From Amylostereum areolatum (Eukaryota > Basidiomycota > Agaricomycetes > Russulales > Stereaceae), in the NCBI GenBank assembly GCA_012932865.1, contig SAXG01000006.1, positions 310,001 through 374,000 on the forward strand: a stretch of 64,000 bases of DNA. Direction: 5' to 3'. The position numbers and the translations under genes are program-made. Every line of letters starts with the position of its first letter. Positions within the stretch are counted from its first letter, which is position 1. Below are positions 10,316 through 21,595 of this stretch, piece by piece. The notes below the pieces were generated by a model. It did no database searches and had not been told where the DNA came from. It saw only the letters and a program-made list of their open reading frames with translations.

Positions 10316-10480
10316 ACTCCGATCCTAATGCGTACGGATGGAGGGGAAATTTGGAGGCAAGGTCCGATCCTAATGCATACGGGAAAGGGTTAAATCGTCG
10401 ACCTAGTCCGATCCAATTACCGCCGAAAGTGGCCAAGTCGGTCCTGGTGTCCGATCCTGATGCGTACGGATCCGGGATCG
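10316..10480 (+). repeat. GCGTACG-core degenerate repeat, cluster B
   Basis: Three good copies of CCGATCCTAATGCGTACGGA-like sequence lie near 10318, 10367 and 10448. In one frame each is read as SDPNAYG, so the peptide repeats as well. Spacing is irregular (about 49 and 81 bp). 10481-10880 shows nothing else I can identify. Confidence 0.65.
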
Positions 10481-10879
10481 GCCTGGGTGCGACCGCCCCA
10501 CCGATGCGTCGCGACGTGCACCGCGGCCAGTGCGCACCTGCATCCCTCGTCATCGTATGCCAGCTCGTCAAAATCCTTCTGCGCCAGCACCTTGACAGAA
10601 CTATTCACGTCTACCGATAAATCCCGCGAGCTACCGAAAAGGTGTTTCTCACGCGGGTGCAGTGCGACCGTTTCTCTGCAGACATCATCAGAACTCTCTC
10701 CGAGTCACAACGAAAGGTTGACGAAAGGAGCAGGTTGCAGCAGTTACAGAGCTTGCACGTCTAGAGAGAACTCAAGGCTCTGTTGGTACAATGGAAGCAT
10801 CATAAACTTACACATACTTAAGTACTCTTTCACAATACACTGTTTCATTTGTTTGGAGTGCACACGAAGTGCATGCGAT

Positions 10880-11072
10880 TCGACGTCCGATCCCGTTATG
10901 CGTACATGTGGCGGGTGGAAGGGACTCTGATCAGGAATGCGTACGAAAATGGTACAAAAAGGTGACCCCGATCCCCAGCGCGTACAGGAAGTAGGCCAAA
11001 TGGTGCGTACGAAATGGCCCAAAATCGCCGATTTAGGATCGGAGTTGCAACCGCATACGCCGGGGGCCTCCT
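10880..11072 (+). repeat. GCGTACG-core degenerate repeat, cluster C
   Basis: Copies occur near 10886, 10930, 10970 and 11001. The last is followed by the same block that ends cluster A: GGCCCAAAATCGCC, GATCGGAGTTGC and ATACGCCGGGGGCCT. It leads directly into the second DIRS-like gag piece. Confidence 0.65.
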
Positions 11073-12139
11073 CGACCTCGGACTTCTTGGACGGCGTCGT
11101 TGCTACGATGACGAACCCGACGATGAACGCCCCGCCAAGCGCCGACTCGATTACTCCCTGCTCCCCTTCCTCACGGATCGCCCCAACAGTGCTCTCTCCG
11201 ACACGTGACAGCAAACTATCAAACTCAAAGCCACTTACCTGCAGCACCTCGATGAGACCAAGACACTTATCCTCTCCTCGCCGACTTGCCCCGACTTCCC
11301 CCAGTCCGGGTGGAAGACCGTGCTCTCGGACGCGTACTTCGACCTCGACGTCGTCTTCTCCAGTCTCTACGCCCTCAACGGTGACGCGCGCAATGTCCAG
11401 AAACTCGGGGATTACGAGCTCCACGCCGGACCCTCCAAACCCGCCAAGCACGTCTCCTCCTCCGGGGAGTGGACCATGGCATTCGAACGGTACCAGGACG
11501 CGGTCCTCTACGTCTACCCTCACCGCCGTGACGAGCTCGCCATCTACCGCCGCCACATCATCAATTTCTTCGGCGCCGGCCACGATGACCTCGTCCTCAA
11601 CTACGATCGCGCGGTCCGCGCGTGGGTCGGGAGATCCAACGCACTCGAGCTGTCCGACACCAACGCATTCGCAACTCTCGAAACCATGCATATTACCTCG
11701 GGCCTCGCCTCCCGATCCGGCGGCGCTCGTCCACGAGGCAACCCTACGACGACTACTCGCCGTCCGCAAGGACAGCGAAACACTGAAGTCTGCCGATGTT
11801 TCAACGCAGGCAACTGCTCTGGGAAGGGCTGCAAGTACCGCCATGAATGCTCGACCTGCGGGGGCAAGCACAGTGCCCTGGACTGCACCCGCGGCGACGG
11901 CCCCTCCCGCTCCGACCACTGAACGTACTGAACCGCTACCCCGGCTGGGGCCGCGCCTCTTCCGCGGCTTCATCTGGGAGCAGAAGCAGGCCTCCCTCAT
12001 CACCCCATCTGCCCTTGCCACGGAGTCGGCAGCGCCGCTCCCTGGGCCCCCGCCGTCCGCGTACAATGATGAAATAACCCTCGCGACGCTTCGCCGATAC
12101 CCCCCGCGAAACCGAACCCGATTCGATCACAATCAGTAA
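11060..12139 (+). pseudogene. DIRS-like Gag-type ORF, C-terminal piece with zinc fingers
   Basis: The frame reads RRLDYSLLPFL, meets a TGA at 11206-11208, and continues in the same frame with FDLDVVFSSLYALNGDARNV, KLGDYELHAGPSKPAKHV and a Cys/His-rich end: CRCFNAGNCSGKGCKYRHEC then CSTCGGKHSALDC, that is a CCCH-type finger followed by a CCHC-type knuckle, to a stop at 11922. Another frame (to 12139) reads RLFRGFIWEQ and AYNDEITLATLRRYPP, so a frameshift is likely near 11900. Nucleic-acid binding is implied by the fingers. From memory it resembles DIRS-like first ORFs. No polymerase follows, so the element is truncated. Confidence 0.5.
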
Positions 12140-12209
12140 GTCTAGGCCCGCTGCTTTGTCCAGCAGGCAGCGAGGCGTCGGCACGCGGTGTCGACGCTCC
12201 CGGTGTTCG

Positions 12210-12244
12210 TACCGAATCTAATCTCTGCCGAGATTAGATTGGTA
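12210..12244. other. strong inverted repeat (hairpin)
   Basis: An 11-bp perfect arm, AATCTAATCTC (12215-12225), a four-base TGCC loop and its complement (12230-12240), extended by TACC/GGTA with one bulged G. It lies just past the DIRS-like remnant. Its role is unknown; it may mark an element end. Confidence 0.6.
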
Positions 12245-12924
12245 GGAACGTGGGGACGTGCGGGAGGCGTATCCGCTACATTAAGTTCCTATACACTCAG
12301 ATCCTTTGTCGTACCCGTCTGTGGAAACACCATCCAAGGCGGTTTCCAATTGCGGTTGCACACGAGCCCTTCCGAGGGGGGCACCCAGCGTGCAGCCGTC
12401 CACTGTGCTTGAACAGGTTCTTCGTGCTCGGCGCTCCAGTCGCAGATGTTCGGTGCTGCTTTGGGAGGGCACCCTTCCCTATTTCACCATTCAACAAGAT
12501 AATAATTACGCCGCGTGCATATTTTCGGGATTCTCTCTACATATAGATGCGTGCCAAAATGGTGTGTGGATATTGGGAGTTGGCAGAGTGGTGGGTGTCT
12601 TTTCCATACGGCGTTCATGTGCATCCAATCATGTAATCATGCCTGTAACGTTTTTAAATCTATGTGATACATACTTGCCATCGCGGTATTTTTTAGGACC
12701 TTCCTTGATACCGACGCCCTCGGTGTAGCTGATGATGTGGATTTGAACGGGCCCCTCAGGGAGAAGGTAGAAGTACAGTCTACGATATATGGATACAGTA
12801 CGCGGGTACGTGAGAACCAAACAGTGAACAAAGAAACATGGAACTGAATAGCGAAGGAAACAAGGAAAGCAACAACCATCTATCCCCACGCGATGCTCTC
12901 ACCTCTACTGGTGGCCCCGGTAGG
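12245..12924. other. non-coding stretch, nothing recognised
   Basis: Open frames here are short and mutually overlapping, with no domain I know. It separates retroelement debris from the 3' end of the first Zn2Cys6 gene. Confidence 0.5.
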
Positions 12925-15900
12925 TCATTCCTGCAGCGTTGACGTGAACGACCCGGGCGCGGTGAATTCCGGTGAACCGCCCAGACCGTTCACGCCATTC
13001 ACATTGCCGAGGCCATTGAGGCCAGTTCTGAGGTCCGGTGATAGCTCCGGCCCAGAAGTTCTGGGTGGCATCGAAGCTGAACGGGATGGACATGTTGGAC
13101 GGCGGACTGCTCGCAGACGAATGCGGCGAGGGCTGAGTCGTTCGTCTGAGCCGCGCTGGATGTTGTTGGCATGCTCGGCGGCTGACTGCCCACGACACCA
13201 TTTCCATTGCCGTTGGGATTGGTAGGCACCCCGGCACCGTTGCGAGGCCACCACTCGTAGCCAGGGAGGTACGATGTCGAGGGTTCGATGCCGGGAATGT
13301 CAATGCCGAGCATGTGCGCCAACACACGGTTCGCGGCGTTGGCGGGGACGGGGCTCACAGGGGAATCGGTGCCAGGCGCGCGGGTGGCCGTTTTCGTCAA
13401 ACGCCTCTTGTTGAAGCACGTCCGAAACCTTTTCGCTCCCAATGATCGACTCTTCCTGCAGGACGCTTTGAGCCGTTCGTTGGACGTGCCCCGGTGTGAG
13501 AGGATAGTGTTGTCGACGTGAACATGTGCACCGCTCAGGAGCTCCCAGGCGCGGCGAGCGCTTGGCCAGATTGTCTGTGAAGGTGAAATAATGGTGAATT
13601 GAATGATGGGCGGACGGTGGGAAAAACAGTACACTCATTTCATGTAGACAAGGAGAGAACCCGCTGCAAGGCCAGGGATGTTTGCATGTTGGAAGGCCGC
13701 ATTGTCACTAGTACATGTCAGTCTCTCATCTCGCATTTGTATCGTAGAAGTAACAGTACATGTCACGATGTGCATGATGCTGAAAATAGAAGTTCGTCGA
13801 TATCGTTCTGTAAGAGGAGAGATCGAGAGATACTCACCCGGCAGCAAATAGGTGTTGGGTAAGGAACATCGTCACTCGCCGCAGGGTGAACTGCGTTTGA
13901 TATGCGACAGCTGCCAGGAAAGATGAGCGGAACTATTCGCAGGAGTAAATATGGTTTCAGATCTAACCAATGTTAGGTTATGTGGGTCGCTGCACTTTGA
14001 CAGATATCGAAAGCTTTCAGGGACATCGAGTCTGTTCGACTGCGAGGATCGTTTTGACCTGTCCCGAATGTTGGTCAGGAGTTACCAAGCCTGACACAGA
14101 AACTTGGACAGTACCCCGCTGGTCTCCATTTAGGAATGCTGCCGTGACGAAAGTGAAAGATATCAGTGTCATTCCGGCGGGAGGAACAAAGAGGCTCACA
14201 AGGCCCGATGCAAGAGAAGGACAGAGTGCCAATACGTCATGTGCATGATCAGCACATGCGGGGGTGGGACAAACCGCTTGCCCGCAACGTCGTACGATAA
14301 TGACTCGGGTAAGTCAGCATACCACTGGTCTAGCCGACCTTCCAGCTCAACGAGAGCCGCGCGTTTAATGCTGTGAGACACTGGGCGGACAGGATATACT
14401 TTATCGATGATAGAGCCCATGATAGCCGCTAAGAAGACAGATATGAGCATCCAAAAGACGATGGTCTGCACGAGGAGACGCACTCATAGCGCTACAAGCA
14501 CGGAAACAGGCCATCACCCTCCCGGGGACGGGTGGAAAAGTTGCTGAGGAGGGGTCTGAAATGTGAGGTTGCCATGGCTCATCCGGTTCCAACTGCATGC
14601 GTGTGTTAGACAAGGCATCTAGTACCAACATATCTACAAACCTCTGGTAGAGGCGTATCATAGTTTGCCTCGATGATAGCCGGCGGTCTGCCCATGTAGC
14701 CGGCAGAGAATCTACCAACTTCAAGTGAGCACAAAGACATGAAAAGCAACAATGCAGGAATGCTTACTTGTCGGCCTTGTTACCCGCCCACCAGAGTTGT
14801 CGCCTCGATTGGAGTTCCATGGGCGAGAAATATTTTTGCCATTTGTTCGCCACCCAGAAGCATCTCTGTGAAGGCCGAGATCCATGGCCTGGAGAAATGG
14901 AGATGAGGGCCGAAGAAGCAGATAAAGGGGTGAGCCCATCTTACCATACGAAGACCCATGCCTAAAATCATCGTCAGCGATGCTGCGTCGTCAAATGAAA
15001 GTGTGCTTACCGACATACAACCATCCGTGTTCCATTTGACCTGCAAACCCTCATGGATATGGGAGGGCGGGAAATTTTGGTAAAACGCACCGATGCCAAA
15101 TTCACGTACACCAAGGAGAAGGAGAGAGGCACATGTTGACGGGCGGCAGTAGTGATATACACGGTCTGAATATATGTTTTAGCCCACCAAGACACGAACA
15201 TCGAAAGACACGAACATAAACGTACTGAGGACTTCACGGGCCTGCACCATATACTCCAATCCAGCTTCCCAGATGTTACCTGCTGCGGGCAGGGCTTCCT
15301 GGTCGTCGTATCGGGCCGCAATCGCGAACATAGAAAGAAGAAGAAGATTCGAGATGTGCAACTTTTCGGTAGAAGGGACCCTGGAAGGTCTAAAGAATGG
15401 TGTAAACAATTTTTCAGACCCTGGCTTGTGAAGCTTACGAGTTTCTGGCGGGCACGGGTCAGTAAAGAGGGAAGCTAGCCGGGTAATTCTGGGAACGTAC
15501 ATGGCTTCAAAGTCTATCCAGAACAAGGTTTTGTGAATGATAGGATATTGCGGGTGGACATAAGTAAAATAGAGGTCGAGAAGGTGCCGTTGTGTCGCGA
15601 TGGGTGGCATATTCACGTCGACATTTTGTTCGGGAATAAATTGATTGAGAGCAGGGGGCCAGACTCTCGCCATGGGAAGATTCCTGTGCATCATATGGTC
15701 GTAAGCGCGACATACACATGCCGCATAATAACCGCGAAGTACCATATACCACCGGCATTTCTCTGGTCTGTCCGGTTTGCTTGTGATAGCAGGTGGAGGC
15801 CGCTGGCTTGATTGTGATGCCGGACCTTAAAACGGTAGCTTGGTATCTGCGCCGCAGATCATCTATAGGAAGAGGTGCACACCTCGTTATTTTCGTCCAA

Positions 15901-17035
15901 GGACAACTGGCCGAGCATAGTCTCGCCATCCTCATCGGTATCTAAAATTCGCCGCGGTGGCGTTAGTCTGCGTCCAACACGATACATCGTGGGGGACACG
16001 AACCCGAGGTAACCTTGTCTATCTTGTACATCCGATCCCAGTCAGGTTGTCCTCCCCCGTCTCGATCGAGTCGTCGACGTTGCGCAAGTCGTTGTCCGTC
16101 TGGTGAGTCATGACGGCTCGTGCTAGACGAAGGATCAGTCACAACTGGCCCGATGCGTGCGAATGTGCTGGAGAGGCGGTCCTGCCATTCTAGCGTCGGT
16201 GTCACGAGCATCGAGTTGTCTAGGAAATGAGGCGAGTGAGATAACGGCACCGAAGGCATGCAACAGATCACTCACTGGAAGAAACGATCTCGCGCGACAT
16301 GCGAGAATGGCGACGAGGGCGTGAAGGATCCCGGGAGGCTTGCGTCTCGGCGCTGTTCATGATCGAGGCGAAGAAGTCTTCTTTCGTGACGGCAACAGAG
16401 TGGTTGAGACGTCCCGTAGGACCCTGCGAGTCGTGAACGATGAGCGAGGGAAGTGTTGAACAGCATGAGGGACGTACGAAGGGTCCCGCATTGACTCTGT
16501 TCAAGATGTCCCTCGCGAGGTCGTCCTTTTTCATATTGGAGATGAGAGTTGTAACTTGGGGATCTTCAGAGGCAAGTATGGCACCGAGAACAGATTCCAC
16601 TTGGTGCCAACGCTGCTCGATCGCGTGGATGTAACCTTTGGGAGGGCCACGCTTGAAACTGGGACCTGAAAATATATGACGAGGGTCACTCCATGGAGCG
16701 GAGAGCGGAAGCTGAATTCACGCACCCAGAAACGTGCACGCTGCACAAGGAGTGGGATGTCAGAACGAAGACGAAATGCGGGCGAATTAGAGGCGTACCG
16801 ACGCCGGCAAGAGCGCAACTCTTGCAAGGCTCAATATCGCCCTCGAAGCGTTCACACTTGCTCTTCGTTTTCCTGCACTGGTCGCAAGCTGCACGGAAAT
16901 CAATGGGGGATTAGAAGAGGATGTGAAAGAAAAGAGACCTCTGCTGCTGCGTTTCCTGGAGGATTCAGTCTGAGTTGAGGGGCCCTGTTCATCCTCTGAA
17001 TGATCGGTCTCGTGCGAGACGCGGGCCTTGGACAT
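12925..17035 (-). CDS. Zn2Cys6 transcription factor 1 (possibly disrupted)
   Basis: A fungal zinc-cluster regulator, nuclear and DNA-binding. The ATG at 17035 gives MSKARVSHETDHSEDEQG; an ATG at 17086 is possible. After one intron comes the zinc cluster CDQCRKTKSKC...CKSC (about 16815-16895), then the KRGPPKGYIHAIEQRWHQ linker (about 16600-16670), which is typical of this class. The fungal-specific regulatory domain (PF04082 type) follows: HLLDLYFTYVHPQYPIIHKT near 15580, DLGLHRDAS near 14860, YMGRPPAII near 14690, and MGSIIDKVYPVRPVSHSIKR near 14400. At least ten introns are needed. The expected reading frame changes without usable intron borders near 14840, 13160 and 13045, and perhaps 13400. 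Either the gene is decaying or the sequence carries small indels. Its targets cannot be told from sequence. Confidence 0.8.
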
Positions 17036-18195
17036 GGCGAAGTTTGAACCGAAGGGAAAGAGGGAAGCTACGGGGGGGTGAGACATGGGGGCCACGGAGA
17101 AGAGAGGAGGGTGATGGACATACGCTTATAGGGGAACGGCGGAGGGTCGGACAGGAAGAGGAAGAGAAGAGAGCACCGATCGGCAATTGGCTTGTCACTT
17201 ATAATAATAAGTAGCAATTCAAATGCCTCCCACTCCAGCCGCCTAGCGTTTTCCAGGTTCCTGCTAACTCGGTCATTCTATTCATTGCTAATCCCTTCCC
17301 GCAGCTGACTCGTTCAGTTCCGGTCACTTACGAATCCCGTCACGCCCTTGTTCACATTCCTGATTCCTCTGCCCATCGTCTGCCCATCGTCTGCCTCAGG
17401 CAGGCCTCAGAGTGCGCTCCCCCATCTCACAGTCAAGTCGATGAACCCCGTGCTCGGGATGCGATCGCAGGTCAGAGATATATCATTACGTACACAGCAG
17501 GGCTCGACCCTCTACATTCTGTTCGTGTGAACGTGACTTGACAATTGACATACGTTACTCTCAACGAGCGCCCTAAATACAAGTGCTTCTTTCTCTTTCA
17601 GACCACCGCGGCCGAGAAAGGTGTAGTGGGTATAGGAACTTTGTGTGGGACTGGCGGAAGACGTCATGGAGCTGTCGAGCAATGTCGAGCAATGTCGTAG
17701 GATGAGTGTGGATGACCGTCCAAGCTCCAAGATTAGAGAAGATCTAACTCGATGCATACCTATTCCATATCTTCACGGATCAAGCCAAGGTCGAGGTCCA
17801 GCGGTCGCTTCCGTGACAGTAAGTAGGAAAGGAGCAGGGCGGCGCCGCGGCGCACGAAGACTGTAAAGATCCGCCGGCAAGAGAGAGGCGCGGGATCGCC
17901 GAGAATCGGAAGCCACTGTCGTCTGTGCCGGTCTAGCGAGCTTTCCGAGAGATGTGGCGGGTAGTACTTATGGAGAGAAAGAATGCGTGAATGAAAGAGA
18001 ATATGCGAGGGCAAGTAAACTGCGTCGGCATCGGCCGAGCACAGCCCTTGAGGACGAGCGCCCGAGCTCTGGTCGACGGTCGGGCGTGCGACTGTGACCG
18101 ACCCCAACCCTCGCTCTCAACATCGACCGCTCCGACGCCCATCCCTTCCCTCCGCACCGCCCCTCCCATCCTCCCCCATCCTCTCTTCCCCTCCG
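17036..18195. promoter_or_regulatory. divergent intergenic region, TF1 and KH-protein gene
   Basis: About 1.2 kb between two divergent starts. The right end (about 18105-18195) is a C/T-rich tract directly before the KH-gene ATG, as in many fungal promoters. I see no convincing gene; open frames are short and overlapping. Confidence 0.5.
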
Positions 18196-19331
18196 ATGCC
18201 TTCCGACTCCCCCGTTCACGTTCGTGACTCTCGTCAGTCTCATTTTCCTCACCTCCCCTTTCCCAAACGCGTCATCCTCATTTTCTTTTCCCTCTTTTTC
18301 AGAATCGCCTCCCCAGTCTCGCTCTCCTTCGCCCACCGGAAACGATGTTCTCACCCTCAGGGCACTCGTCAGCACCAAGGATGCCGGCGTTATCATCGGA
18401 AAAGCTGGAAAAAACGTCGCTGACCTCCGCGACCAAACTGGCGTCAAAGCTGGCGTCAGCAAGGTCATCGCAGGCATTCACGAACGTGTCCTCACCGTCA
18501 GTGGCTCTGTCGAGAGCGTCGCAAAGGTACGCCACACTCGTTCGATTCGCGCCAAGGCGATCTCTTAACCCTCTTGTCTCCCCCCATCAGGCGTACGCGC
18601 TCATCATCGACCAGCTCGTCGATGCTAACCCTGGCTCCCCTGGCGTGTCTTCCTCCTCGTCCTCTGCCCACACATCCATTCGCCTTCTCATATCCCACAA
18701 TCTCATGGGCACCATCATCGGCCGTAACGGTCTTAAAATCAAAGCGATCCAGGACGGCTCTGGCGCGCGTATGGTCGCATCCAAGGATATGCTCCCCCAG
18801 TCGACCGAGCGGGTTGTGGACGTCCAGGGCTCCCCCGAATCCGTGTCTCGCGCGATAGAAGAGATTGGTCGTTGTTTGCTCGAGGATTGGGAGAGGGGCC
18901 TGGGCACTGTTCTCTACCACCCTGGCGTCGCGGAGGACCGGACGAGCAACAGGCGTGGCGGCCACAGCTACTCCAATAGCTATGGAGGACGTCGTGCCAA
19001 CGGCGATGCTCCTCGTGCGCCGAGTCCGCCGTCGCCGACGGCCAACGCGACCAACCTCCGCACCCAGAACATCTCCATCCCATCCGACATGGTGGGCTGC
19101 ATCATCGGCCGCGGCGGAACGAAGATAACAGAGATCAGACGCCTGTCCGGATCCAAGATCTCCATCGCGAAGGCCCCGCACGATGAGACGGGAGAGCGGA
19201 TGTTCACGATCGTCGGCACTCCGGAGGCAAACGAAAAGGCGCTTTTCCTCTTGTACAACCAGCTGGAGAGCGAGAAAGAGAGACGTGTAGGAAAGGAGGC
19301 TCAGAGTCAAGAGGAGGATATGCAAGAGTAA
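18196..19331 (+). CDS. RNA-binding protein with three KH domains (PCBP/Rnc1/Pbp2 type)
   Basis: It probably binds C/U-rich single-stranded RNA and acts in mRNA stability or silencing, as for yeast Pbp2/Hek2 and fission-yeast Rnc1. Three exons (18196-18232, 18303-18526, 18591-19331) give about 333 residues. KH1 (about 28-90) has the loop IIGKAGKN, KH2 (about 115-180) IIGRNGLK and KH3 (about 245-312) IIGRGGTK; all three GxxG loops are intact. A Ser/Arg/Gly-rich linker (RGGHSYSNSYGGRR) separates KH2 from KH3. The ATG follows a C/T-rich leader and opens MPSDSPVHVRDS; the first intron splits the Gln before SPPQSRSPSP. The domain architecture is secure; the exact orthologue is inferred. Confidence 0.92.
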
Positions 19332-19916
19332 GCGACCTGCGCCACGGCACGGCGGTCGCCAACTTCTTTGGGCTCCGGGTGGTTTCTCTCGCTTTGCGGC
19401 GTTCGTTGACGGGATTTTATTCACGGGCTACCGCCTTCTAGTGCTTGTCAGTAAACATGTATCACTAAACTTTTCTCCTTCTGTCTGTGTACTCTGATCC
19501 ACGATGGTGAGGTGCACTTTTCAGTAGGTCACGGTCATTCTTCGGACTGTATTTTCACGTCACCTTCCACCTCGCTTCCCCAAGTCTCTTTCCCTCTACC
19601 CAAAAAACCCGTTACCATGCCCCTCCTTTCCTCCCCATGCCCACTGCGTGGGTACTCCTTCCTGTCCGCCCCTTCCCAGTCCCTCCCTAGCTACCCCGAA
19701 TCTCTTGTCCCCCAAATTCGCCCGTTCCAACCTGTCTTGTGCGTATATCTACCGTCGACCGTCCCGTCGAGCCCTACCGTACCGCTTTCGTGCAATTGTG
19801 CTACTGTTTGCAACCACTGTGGTCTATATAAAAGTAGTTTACGTTCCGACCGAGCAATCGGGGTCACGTGTGATTCGCGCGCTTTTCTTCTGTCTTGCAG
19901 AACAACTCGATCTGTC
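19332..19916 (+). promoter_or_regulatory. intergenic region with TATA box and CACGTG
   Basis: C/T-rich sequence follows the KH gene. TATATAAAA at 19825-19833 lies about 90 bp before the next ATG (19917), and CACGTG at 19865-19870 about 50 bp before it. A TCTTGCAG at 19893-19900 could be the acceptor of a 5'-UTR intron. Confidence 0.4.
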
Positions 19917-21466
19917 ATGTATCCAAACCACGGCCTTCCAAATCGTCCAGCATTCTCCCAACCTCCCGCCCATGGAGCGAACTCGAACCAGCCATCTCAG
20001 CGGAATTCCGCTGCTGCAACTGCGCACGCGGTGACCAGTGCCCTCGTTAACCCGTATCAAAGTCCTCACTACGCTCAAGCCTACGCGCCGTACCAGCCCT
20101 TCGCACAAAGTGTGCAGTCGACGCCCCAGGGATACTCCTATTCATCGACGTACGCACCGAGCTCATCCCGTACCCCGACCGTGCCATTCTCTTCCCGCGG
20201 CGGCGCGAGGGGAGGAGCGCAACCCCCTCGGAAAGCAACCCAGTCAGCAGCCTGCCCACTGGTACAGTCCTGGATCTTGTCGGTGCGGCCAAAATGGGTG
20301 CTCTTTCATAGGCTCCGCGAAAGCCCTTGAAATCCACTTGATGGACCGTCATCTTATATATCCTCCGGGCTGGGAGAAGCAAAAACGCAAAGACTGGGAC
20401 GCGGACCCCAGTCTCAAAGGGTGTGTGACAATCTACCTTTTTCTCCTTCTATGAAAGGTTGCATTGACGTTCGCGTCCACAGAAAGCCCGTGTTTCATTC
20501 AGGGCACGAATATCCGACTGGAAACACCGGAAGATATCGAAAAATGGGTCGAGGAGCGGCGAAACCGTTGGCCGACCACCGAGCGCGTCGAAGAAAAAAA
20601 ACGCAGGCTGGAGGAGGCGATCGCGCGTGGGCAGCTGCATCCGGACGATCCGGCTTTACGAGGCAATAAACGTCGCAAGCTGAATGAACCGAGTCAATCC
20701 AATGGGTGGCAAGACTCGCGGGGCGGGCGAGGACGAGGAGGGGGAGGGGGAGGGGGGGCGTGGTAGAGGAGCGGAGCGTGGTAGAGGAGCAGATCGTGGT
20801 CGCGGCCGTGGTAGAGGCCAGGCACGGGGAAGAGGCGGCGGTCCTTCCTCCCTCTCGCATCCTCTCCCCGCTCTTGTCGATCACTCTAGCGATACTTCGT
20901 CTGGCTCCGACTCCGATCCAGATGACGGTCCTCCAGAGTCCGTGTCTTCCAAGCCTCAGCATGGGCAGTCTGAGGACGTTATTACATCTCATTCACTACC
21001 TGACCCTTCGACCGGCCATACGTCTGAGGACGTCCCGGAAAACGAGCAGCCAGAAGTGGATCATAGCACACAAACAACAGTGTCTTCACAGGAATCCATC
21101 AAACCTGTCCGGAAGCCACCACAACCACAACCAAGGCGACCTCCTCCCAGTGCTTTCGGGCCCCGCACATCTCTCTTGCGAAATGTGAGTGCACACAGTC
21201 TCCCATTTTTTTCAATTTTGATCGCCGATGCCTTGTCTTAGCTTTTGCTCACAGAGATCCGCATGACGGTTTCGAACCTCTCGCAAGCGATTCACTTCCT
21301 GGTGGACAACGACTTTCTCGAGAATGTCGAGCTCAAGCCAGGCCAGGCCAATGAGAAGCTCATCGAAGTTATAAAAGCCACGCCTGCAGATGTGTCAGGT
21401 AGTGGAGACGGAACAACTAGCTCTGGTTCTGCCAGAGACGTGCACATGGAGGAGACAGCTTCGTAG
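19917..21466 (+). CDS. NUFIP1/Rsa1-like box C/D snoRNP assembly factor
   Basis: NUFIP1 (Rsa1 in yeast) helps load proteins on box C/D snoRNAs in the nucleus. The N-terminus is Pro/Gln/Tyr/Ser-rich (MYPNHGLPNRPAFSQPP). A Cys/His finger follows (CRCGQNGCSFIGSAKALEIH, about 20278-20340). The signature NUFIP1 motif IQGTNIRLETPEDIEKWVEE with RRNRWPT is at about 20505-20580. A Gly/Arg-rich tract comes next, then an exon from 21241 reading LLTEIRMTVSNLSQAIHFLV, a C-terminal block I know from fungal homologues. The reading frame changes near 20170-20215 and again near 20740, both in or beside G-runs; a roughly 41-nt intron could explain the first but not the second. Its stop is 130 bp from the convergent M16 peptidase. 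Confidence 0.85.
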
Positions 21467-21595
21467 ACATGTATCAGACATATATCTCGATGATGAGCAA
21501 GTCATGCGGAAAACTCCTTGCTCTATGTGAGTGTTCATTGAAGGGTGACATTAGGACTACGTATGATACTGCAAGTATGCTACAACAATCTGAGA

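Noticed and set aside
10744..12066. 440-codon minus-strand frame over the DIRS-like gag
   Set aside because: It is antisense to a zinc-finger frame with clear motifs; Gly/Val-rich composition is the complement of the sense codons.
12250..12900. Small overlapping frames as a host gene
   Set aside because: No splice pattern, domain or codon bias ties them together.
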